Assembly: GCA_035048495.1 (NCBI GenBank)
Contig: CM068540.1
Span: 666,829 to 730,828 of the forward strand
Length of the DNA stretch: 64,000 nucleotides
Direction of reading: 5' to 3'
DNA from: Euptelea pleiosperma
Taxonomy: Eukaryota > Streptophyta > Magnoliopsida > Ranunculales > Eupteleaceae
Of this stretch, positions 56,638 through 64,000 are shown one piece after another (position 1 is the first letter of the stretch; every line of letters begins with the position of its first letter). A model generated the notes under the pieces. It saw only the letters and a program-made list of their open reading frames with translations, searched no databases and had not been told where the DNA came from. A program made the position numbers and the translations under genes.

Positions 56638-56868
56638 ATGGCTTCTCTTGTTCTTCTTCTTTCCGAGCTTCTCCGACCAGATAACACAAACTCCATTTCT
56701 GGAATTTCGCTCCCAGCATCCTCGTCTTCTTCTTCTTCTTCTTCCTGTGCTGCTTCTGCTTCAAAAAGGGTTGTCGAACCGCTGGTTAATGGTGGCAGAA
56801 ACGTGGAGATGATTGAAGAAGATTTGCCAGATCAGCTGAAAGTTTCTGTAGATTTGATTTGGCCTTAA
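56638..56868 (+). CDS. Small protein, MASLVLLLSELLR family, copy 2 (76 aa)
   Basis: I do not recognise the family. Residues 1-13 (MASLVLLLSELLR) are the same as in the paralogue at 53185. Residues 30-40 form a Ser run encoded by a TCT/TCC-type trinucleotide microsatellite, which probably explains the extra length. The C-terminal half is acidic (MIEEDLPDQ) and ends LKVSVDLIWP, matching the paralogue's LQKVSIDFV end. No signal-peptide cleavage site or membrane span is convincing. A TATA box is close upstream. Shared ends between two copies that differ in the middle argue for selection on the protein. The role is unknown. Confidence 0.62.
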   Translation: MASLVLLLSELLRPDNTNSISGISLPASSSSSSSSSCAASASKRVVEPLVNGGRNVEMIEEDLPDQLKVSVDLIWP

Positions 56869-57004
56869 AAGAGATTTTGTTTTTAGATTAAGGGATGTAT
56901 CTGATGAATCTGTAAATTTTAAGTTCAAAGTTTTGGAAGAAATCTGTGTTGGATTTATAACTCTAGCGATCTTGTTGTTTCCATTGGTAATCTAATTAAT
57001 TGTC

Positions 57005-57535
57005 AACGGAGGGTATGTTCCCGCTCACGGTGTTGGCTGGTTGGTTTACATAGTTATTTCGCATTTCCCCCAGCAGGTCCATCTTTTAGAGTAAAGTGAT
57101 TGCTCAACATGGTATCAGAGCCAAGGTCCCAATAGGTTGTGGGTTCGAGTCTTAGCAAAATGGGGAGACGTGTTATTAGAGTTTGTTGTTTAGTTGTGCG
57201 AACTTCTTGTTTCCATGGTAATCTAATTGTTAGCGGAGGGGTATGTTCCCGCTCACGTTGTTAGCCCGACGACTGGCTGGAATACATAGTTATTTCGCCT
57301 TTCCCCACCAGGTCCATCTTTTAGAGTAGAGTGGTTGTCCAAAACATGGTATCGGGAGGTCCCAATAGGTTGTGGGTTCGAGTCTTAGCAAAATGGAGAG
57401 ACGGGTTATTAGAGTTTGTTGTTTGGTTGTGTGGCCAGGAGCACTCCACCTCTATTAGACCCGTGGACATACATAGTTACTCATCCCTCTAACAGCTGAA
57501 GCTTTTAGAGTAAAGTGGTTGTTCAACACTAATCT
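57005..57535. repeat. Tandem repeat with LTR-end / primer-binding-site-like motif
   Basis: Two full units and a partial third, period about 230 bp, start with GGTATGTTCCCGCTCACG(G/T)TGTT at about 57011 and 57239. Each contains TTAGAGTA.AGTG.TTG.(T/C)CAA(A)ACATGGTATC, a CA-TGGTATCAGAGCC junction like an LTR end plus tRNA-Met primer-binding site (complete in copy 1), then GTGGGTTCGAGTCTTAGCAAAATGG. The last phrase also fits a Pol III box B (GGTTCGAGTC), so a SINE head is the alternative. Confidence 0.6.
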
Positions 57536-58106
57536 CCATGTTTATAGCTTGAAGAACAAGTCCTAATGTTCATGATACATTGTCTTCTTTGATGCGGACA
57601 CACACGTGTCTCTTTTGCTTTTCTGCATATTACTAAGAACCGATCGATCAATGACACGAACGTTTGCATTGGTGGTGCACCCCAGCTGGCTACTTTTCTT
57701 TTTTCTATTCTAAGAGAAGTTGTTCTATGGTCATACGGAGCATACACCAAACTGTGAAACTGATCACAAACTAATGGTCAAAGATTGTAAGGAGGTCCAA
57801 ACAGTTTTATCTCTACCGTTGACGCTCTTTCCTCATTTTGTAATGTCGTTGATTTCTTCTTGTTGTAACTTAATGAGTTCCCTAAGGACCTGTTAGACAT
57901 CTTATATGAGGATTAGAGCTGTCAATGGATCAGATCAACCCGAAAATCCAATCCGGTAATTTTGGGTCCAAAATCACCTTGATTCTTATGGAATCAGTAT
58001 CGGGTCTATGTATGGTGATCCAATTTCTTTCCGGATCTGCATGCGCTGATCCGATAGATATAAAAGTGTGTGTATATATATATTGATAAAATATGTGTTA
58101 TACTAG
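57536..58106. other. Spacer with hAT-like end at 57915-58080
   Basis: AGAGCTGTCAATGGATCAGATC at about 57916 resembles the left end of the element at 18746. Further GGATCAG/GATCCGATA motifs run to 58065. No gene is seen in the remainder. Confidence 0.4.
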
Positions 58107-59100
58107 TGGGTGTCCCATGCCATCGGCACTCTTCAACAAAGAATTTGTCAAAATCAGGTGAGTAGCGGAGATCCACCGTCCATTTGGGAGAGGATTAGAG
58201 GAGGTATAAGTAGGGAGACAACCAATGTATTTTGTTATATAGAATAGTAAATGGCCCCATGCCCACGGCACTCTCCGACAAAAGCATTTGCAAAAATTTG
58301 GTGCCTTCGGCGCTCAAACTGTATAACGGACTGGGGCATTACCATTTTTTCATTATAACAGCTGTTATAATGGATTGTACGCACAGAGGGAGAAATGGGA
58401 AAATAACAAAAAATAACGGTGTTGAAATTTAAATTTTGAATAAATTGAGGTCAAATGAGGAGGATTGAGTGGCTGAAATCTAACCGTCCATATTAGATGG
58501 ATGGATAAAATAAGAAAATACAACTGAGTTGTCTTGATATATGCGTGGGTGGCCCGTGCCCACGGCACTTTTCCGACAAAGTGTTTATCAAAATCGGGTG
58601 GGAGTTAATCTCAGCCATCGATATGAAGCATAGTGGATCTCAGCCACTCATTATTGAAGCCATATAAGATAAGAGGGGTATAAGAAAACCATTAAATTTC
58701 AGTTAAATTCTATTTTTTTTTAAATTTTAAATTTTGAATTTCAGCACCACTTTTTTTCCGTTAAAATCATGAAAATCCATTTTTTTTATTTTTGCCCCTG
58801 GCCGTTTCAATCCGTTTTAATGGTAACACCCCTCTCGAGGCATAAAAAGTGGGGCTCCTGAGCCTGACCCTTGGGCTATATGTAAATCCAACCCATTTCA
58901 TTCATTATATGTAGGTAAAATAGTAGGTGACCCGTGCCCACGGCACTCATCGACAAAGCATTTGTCAAAATTGGGTGTGAGTGGCTGAGATCCACTGTCC
59001 GTTTTGTATGATAAGATCTCGGCCATCCTTTATGAAGCCAGATAAGAGGGGAGACAACCGTCCTGTTTTGTTATATAGATTTGTGAAAATTTTCCGTAGG
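58107..59100. repeat. CCCACGGCACTCTCCGACAAAG dispersed repeat, four copies with AACGG pieces between
   Basis: Copies start near 58107, 58246, 58549 and 58928. Each has CC.TGCCCACGGCACT.TCCGACAAA, GCATTTGTCAAAATCGGGTG and, in the longer ones, GAGATCCACCGTCCATTTGG and GACAACC..TGTTTTGTTATATA. A fifth copy is at 62455-62660. Pieces of the AACGG family lie at 58320-58450 and 58690-58840. Confidence 0.75.
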
Positions 59101-59379
59101 AGAAAAACTAGTATGCAAATTATTACATACTTTAGAGTATGTAAATATAGCCAGAAAACGACACGTAGCAACTAAACCTTGATTAATCCTTATTAGCGAG
59201 ACTCGGATGATTCTGACCGTTTGATAAGAAGAGTTACTAATTCTCGCTACACATGGTGGCTGTGGTGCAATGACTAGATTGTAATATAGACTATGGAGAA
59301 TTGACTGTAGACCGTACTACAATGTAGTTAGGTGAGCTATTGTGCTATAGCCAGCAAACGTAGACTTTTTTGAAAATAA

Positions 59380-59740
59380 ACGGCCATTATAGCCAGCAAG
59401 CATGGTTTAATAAACGGCCGTTATAATGGATTTGGACCTCCCCCGTTACGTTATGTACCGTTTTAACACTCAGAATCTGTTATAATGGCTGTTATTTTCC
59501 GTTATAATGAAAATACCGACTGTTATTTTCTGAAAAAAAAAAATTTGTTAAAAGAACATCCTTTATTTTCTGTTATAAAGTTTATTGCAAATTTAAATAT
59601 CAAATTTTGAATTTTGGTGCCGTTATTTCTATTTTTTCTGTTTTTCCCTCTGTGTGTTACAATCCGTTATAATGGAAAAAAGATACCGCCCAAGTCCGTT
59701 ATGCCGTTATAAAGGTGCCTTCTAAATCTTGATTTAAAGA
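59380..59740. repeat. AACGG/ATAACGG foldback repeat copy
   Basis: AAACGGCCGTTATAATGG near 59412 and CCGTTATAATGGAAA near 59660 face each other. CTCCCCCGTTACG is at the left and CCCAAGTCCGTTATGCCGTTATAAAGG at the right. This is a variant in which TTTTAACGG has become TTATAACGG. Confidence 0.7.
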
Positions 59741-60005
59741 GCGCAGGCCCTTCTTGTGTTGCGCCAAAATGTCCCAAACTTCTAAAAACGCCCTTACTTT
59801 GGTCATTTTTTTTCTTTTAAGTTATACATTTAGAAAGGGTCCATCGATCTTTTGGTGTGCTCATTAAGGTCGTGTTTGTTTTTTACGAATGCACATGCTT
59901 TGGCATCTATGTGCACACCTAGGCCAAAAAACTTATGTTTGGTTGCATCAATCAGAGTGACTTACAATGTGCTCAGGGCCCTCAATGTGCATCAAGGCTC
60001 GTGTT

Positions 60006-60028
60006 GCAATACATCCCCCCCCCCTCCG
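60006..60028. repeat. C-rich run
   Basis: A stretch beginning about 60012 is almost pure C on the plus strand (nine Cs, TCCG, seven Cs). It is likely a slippage-prone simple repeat. Confidence 0.8.
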
Positions 60029-60119
60029 CCCCCCCAGAATCGAAACATGTACCAACTCGCATTTTACAACACGCATCGATGTACCATAAGGTGCACTTAT
60101 AGTGCATCACACTATATAA

Positions 60120-60262
60120 AATTAAGATTTTTATTATATATTACATAATATTATATATATATATACTAATACGATAATATATATTATATTATAATATAAA
60201 TATATTATATTATCTATATAATATTAGAAATTATATAATATATTATATTAATATCTATACCG
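60120..60262. repeat. AT-only low-complexity block
   Basis: About 140 bp composed almost only of ATATTATAT/TATAATATA-type repeats. It has no coding or regulatory content that I can support. Confidence 0.85.
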
Positions 60263-60599
60263 TATAATAATATTCGAGTGCAATGACAGTCTGAAACGTG
60301 TATGTATAATTTTATACAGTGCAACGATAATAACCGAATCAGGCTCAACATCCAGCATCATTTGCACAAATAAACGCACATAACCGATTTTCGCGCGCAA
60401 TTTGTTGAGTTTGTCCAAACGTCATACATCTGAAGTCACGTACATTTAACTTGCACGGATTTCAAAATGAATACGTCCTAAAACATACGTAAAAAACAAA
60501 CGATGCCTAAATCTAATCTCTAATTGAACAAATATAAAACTCTCTCATCCCACATCAGGCTGACAATTAAAAAAAATGTTAGGTTATGATAGACCACAA

Positions 60600-61585
60600 T
60601 ATGAGCCACATGGCACTCTTAGAAGACATTGATCGTATGGATGTTTATTTCATCCCTAAGTAGACTTACATACTAAAAAAAATTGTTTGATTAGTGATTT
60701 CTAACATTTGAATCTTAGTAATCCAATTAATTCTCAAAATCCACAGATAAAAATAACTCATGAATATGACTATAACCCAAAGGATAGAAACTATTAATTA
60801 GGCTGAATTCTGGTACGTCGATCCAATTAGGGATGGGCCAAAGATCCACTCCACACAGTCAATGATCTCCGAGTGTGCCATGTGTCTCATATTCGGATTC
60901 CTCATCATTGTTGATGAGGGACGTCACCGTAAAAGTTCTACTCATTTGCCTATCCGTCCTCAATGTACAAAAGCTCATTAATGAGCTCTTTCCTTAAACT
61001 TCAATACCATCCCTAGATGATCACTCCTAATTACTTTCCATGCCATCATCTTAAACCTCTGGATCTTTCTACCCAAAATAATGCTCATAATTTACAATTA
61101 AAAATCAGCCCATGAAAATAACTCCAATTGAATGCTTAGAAATCACTAATCAGACTGGTTTTTTACATGTGGGTCCACCAAGGGATGGGCCAAAGATCCA
61201 CACAGTCAGTGATCTCTAAGTGTGCCACGTGTCTCATATTCAGATTCTTCATCATTGTTGATAAGGGACGTCACCATAAAAGTTCTACTCCCTTACCTAC
61301 ATGTACTCAACGTACAAAAGCTCATTAATGAGCTCTTTCCTTAAACTTCAATATTATTCGTAGATGAACTCTTAATTACTTCTCATGCCATCATCTCAAA
61401 CCTTTGAATCTTTCAACCCATAATAATGCTCATAATCAATAGTTAAAAATCAACCCATGAAAATGACTCTAATTGAATGCTTAGAAATCACTAATAAGAC
61501 TGGTTTTTTTATGTGGGTCCACCAAGGGATGGGCCAAACATCCATATGGTTAGTGATCTCTAAGAGTGTGCCACGTGTAAGTCCC
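60600..61585. repeat. Tandem array of the CCACGTGTC repeat, period about 350 bp
   Basis: The series CCCATGAAAAT.ACTC.AATTGAATGCTTAGAAATCACTAAT, GGGATGGGCCAAAGATCCA, GTGTGCCACGTGTCTCATATTC, AGTTCTACTC and AAAGCTCATTAATGAGCTCTTTCC occurs at about 60760-61105, 61106-61460 and in part at 61461-61585. AAGCTCATTAATGAGCTCTT is a near-perfect palindrome conserved in both full copies. The same family, dispersed, occurs at 16.2, 34.1 and 51-54 kb. Confidence 0.8.
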
Positions 61586-62454
61586 CTAGTTATAATAAAG
61601 AGGAAAACATAGCTATTGAGTTTGAAAACTCAACTATCAATTTGTTTTCATGATTTACACACCACAAATGTAATGAGAGGAACCGTATAAAAAAAAGGAA
61701 GAAAAGATAAGAGAAAAAGAAAGAGGAATACAAGGATCTTACGTAGTTTGTCACCAGATTCCAATGACTACATCTATGGGCACCAAATACCAAATCACAA
61801 GAACCTTTGATAATGTAAGTTTTTTCCTTCCTTCTTATACAAGCTAGGGAGTTTATGTTTAAAAATAATAAAAACATAAAATCCTATTAATTATATAACT
61901 ATAAAAATATTAAGTTCCTTCAATCAGGGATTCTCTCAAAATAGAGATAATGACTAAAATGTTTGCCAAATCTAGAGTGTTGTGGATAAAAACTAAAGTA
62001 ATATTACACGATTATATTGTACATATATATCTCGATCTCCTTTTGTCACCTACATATCCCGCATCATGTATATTCATGCCCGAAAAGTAAGAGCCTTATG
62101 TCACAGACCCACAAATTGAGCCCGATTAAAGGCCATAAAGAAGCATATTTATGGACCATTCCCTACCATCCAAGATCTTCCAAAGAATTTCAAGAACCAT
62201 CCAATAAAGAAAGATTCTAAACCCTCTTATGAATGTAAATAATGGTGTATATAGTAGAAATGTGTAGAGAATCCTAGAGAGTTCATAACCGTTAAATCGT
62301 CGCCACTTGGTGCAATCATGTACATTAATCCAAGCTTCAAGCCTATATAAAGTGACAAGCCCTCTCATTTGTATTCATCCAGAGTTGAGCAAAACAAGTC
62401 TCATTCTCTAAGCTCTCTTATGTTATTGTCTGCTTCTTAAGTGAGTGTAGTGCT
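61586..62454 (+). other. Possible copia-type LTR fragment with TATA box
   Basis: CCTATATAAAGTGACAAG near 62342 is a good TATA context. It is followed by a leader (GTATTCATCCAGAGTTGAGC, then CTCTCTTATG) like an LTR R/U5, and TGTTGTGGATAAAAACTAAAG near 61979 could be a start. No terminal CA or target duplication can be defined, so the call is weak. Nothing coding is seen. Confidence 0.3.
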
Positions 62455-62660
62455 TAGGCGGAGATCCACCGTCCATTTGGGGGAGGATTAGATCTCGGCC
62501 CTTCTTTGTTGATGCTTATAAGAGGAGGTATTAGTAGGAAGACAACCAATGTGTTTTGTTATATATAATAGTAAATGTCTCATGCCCACAGCACTCTCCA
62601 ACAAAAGCATTTGCAAAAATTGGGTGCCTTCAGCACTCAAACGGTATAATGGACTGGGGG
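62455..62660. repeat. CCCACGGCACTCTCC dispersed repeat, fifth copy
   Basis: It matches 58150-58340 collinearly (GAGATCCACCGTCCATTTGGG, GAGGTATTAGTAGG.AGACAACCAATG, GCACTCTCCAACAAAAGCATTTGC, CTCAAACGGTATAATGGACTGGGG). Confidence 0.8.
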
Positions 62661-62893
62661 TTGAACTAGAGAATCTACAGGTAAATTTCTGGCATATATA
62701 TAAAATAAATCTTCTACAATTTCTTTTGGTCTTGTATTGTCTGTCCTCCATGCATAAGCCCATAAGGGCTTTCATACCATGTTATTGGAGAACTGCAAGT
62801 AACACAGTCCATTCCAAATATTTCATCCAAACAAAAAAACGCATTGAAAAAACTATTTGATAGATATTATATGATTTTAAAAAGGTTCGGTTT

Positions 62894-64000
62894 CTATTCA
62901 GGTTGAGTAGGAGATTGTGAAGAGACCTCATTTAGATGATATAAATCATATTCTTTTGTGAAGTACTTGTCTGTCTCCTGCCATCTCACTAGCATCTCCA
63001 TATCAATAGGACCAAGCATCCCAATTACGCGTGCAAGCAACATCACCAATCCATCATTTGGAAAAAGCACCTGCAGGGAGCACAAAAAGCTTAAAAAAAT
63101 GTGAATTGTATTATTCTTATGGTCTACAAAACTGAAGAGCCAGAAATGCATGTAATCGTTCATATTATAATAAGGGGTTTCAAGGCAAGGCAAAAGTAAA
63201 CAGAACTTTGCTAATCCCAAGAGAAAGAGATGAACACCACACATTCACAGTGGATAATTCCCAAATGATGCAAGTATTATAATGCCTCCAAACACTGTCG
63301 AGTTATGATCTGATAAAAAGAGCACCCAAACACCCCATAATTAATATCTGAACTACTTCACAAAGTAGATGAATTTTAATAATAATTTTTTTCTCAGCAA
63401 AAAGTGCATTTTTCTAAGATTGCAGAACTACGCCCAATAATTAACAAGCAAAAGATATGACCAGAAAGAAAAGCATATTCCCTAATCAGACAAACCTGCA
63501 GTCTGCGTAACGTGAAATAAACTTCTTCACCGGACTCTTGATTAAATTTATGGAATTCATATAAATTTGCTCGTAGGAGTTCACAGACAATGAAGAGATG
63601 CTCCTGTACAGTTTTCAAAACCATCATTCATGGATATAATCTAATGAATTAAGAAATGGCATGATAATATAAATCCAATTAAGTTCTTTTGGTTTATCAT
63701 TTTATGGCAAAATTGTATCTATATCCTTACCAACAACACATAATCATACCGTCATGGTCTTTTATTTTTGCATTCCATTACTTTGATTTTGCCACCATAC
63801 GATTGAGTAAGTTTTGATAGTCATTTTTCTTTAATAAAAGGCTCCAAGACTCTTGGAAGGTTATTCCTCTAGGCTTGCATATCCATAAATTGATCTAATC
63901 TAATAGATAAATCACCTGAGATTACACAAAATTTCAACCACATACCTGATGATAGAAGTAGTCATATAGGCGCAAAATGCGGTGCTCATCAGCAAGGTCA
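62894..64000 (-). pseudogene. DYRK-family protein kinase, partial, catalytic-loop exon absent
   Basis: The gene enters from the right edge on the minus strand. Exons seen: 63946-64000 (ending HRILRLYDYFYHQ), 63496-63603 (EHLFIVCELLRANLYEF, subdomain V) and 62894-63070 (VLFPNDGLVMLLARVIGMLG, then YFTKEYDLYHLNE). These match plant DYRK-type kinases, including the RLYDYFYxxEHLxIVCELL block. Splice sites are GT-AG and in phase. In the family the exon between the last two carries HCDLKPENI, the DLG motif and the APE region. The 425-bp gap at 63071-63495 holds none of these on either strand. The last exon also runs to an early stop (SPTQPE) and lacks the C-terminal kinase lobe. It would be inactive as a kinase, most likely a decayed or rearranged copy. 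Exons to the right lie outside the window. Confidence 0.75.

Noticed and set aside
57105..57165. Possible tRNA gene (GGTTCGAGTC box B, TGGTATCAGAGCC)
   Set aside because: No cloverleaf with paired acceptor stem can be drawn, and the segment is part of a ~230-bp tandem unit.
59852..60148. 98-codon frame with a Pro run
   Set aside because: It crosses the C-run and enters AT-only sequence; no family is recognised.

Overview
The window is nuclear DNA of a flowering plant. The evidence is GT-AG introns, plant-only gene families (a triterpene-type oxidosqualene cyclase, a CxCSPT serine-rich small protein, a glycine-rich RNA-binding protein) and layer on layer of plant retrotransposons and DNA transposons. 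Nothing is prokaryotic or viral. I cannot name the species. Some dispersed repeats (TTTAACGG-rich foldbacks, a GGGCCCAC/CCACGTGG-rich family) look like those of large magnoliid-type genomes, but that is only an impression.

Layout. 0.9-5.2 kb: decayed Ty1/copia pol split by a ~3 kb LTR-like insertion. 5.9-15.3 kb (minus strand): an oxidosqualene cyclase gene of beta-amyrin-synthase type. Fourteen clean exons can be placed (610 codons), but the last ~150 residues are not found, and a dead copy of exon 1 lies inside the 5-kb intron 1 among LTR debris. 15.6-18.7 kb: dispersed repeats, including a block that recurs at 33.1-34.3 kb with one part inverted. 18.7-19.6 kb: hAT-like ends around a broken glycine-rich RNA-binding protein fragment. 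19.6-29.4 kb: an Athila/Tat-type Ty3/gypsy element with 5' LTR deletions, no gag and a frameshifted pol; its 5' LTR carries a 349-bp MITE with a clear target duplication. 29.5-33.1 kb: a large near-palindrome, then a 360-bp tandem duplication whose second copy is split by a 2-kb solo LTR. 35.2-44.8 kb: a minus-strand chromovirus (Tekay/Del-like Ty3/gypsy) with a readable but broken gag-PR-RT-RH-IN-chromodomain order. 45.4-49.2 kb: a CACTA-like element with a broken Transposase_24-type ORF, six ~180-bp tandem repeats and GACGG-rich subterminal repeats.

50-57 kb is the main host-gene stretch: an 84-aa serine-rich protein gene, and two small paralogous ORFs (60-76 aa) sharing the N-terminus MASLVLLLSELLR and each preceded by a TATA box. 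57-62.9 kb is dispersed and tandem repeat. 62.9-64.0 kb (minus strand) holds exons of a DYRK-family kinase that runs off the right edge and lacks the exon that should carry the catalytic loop.

The host genes do not form an evident pathway or cluster. The most interesting structures are the cyclase with its duplicated first exon and missing 3' end, the paired small-protein genes, the kinase with a skipped catalytic exon, and several datable nested insertions.
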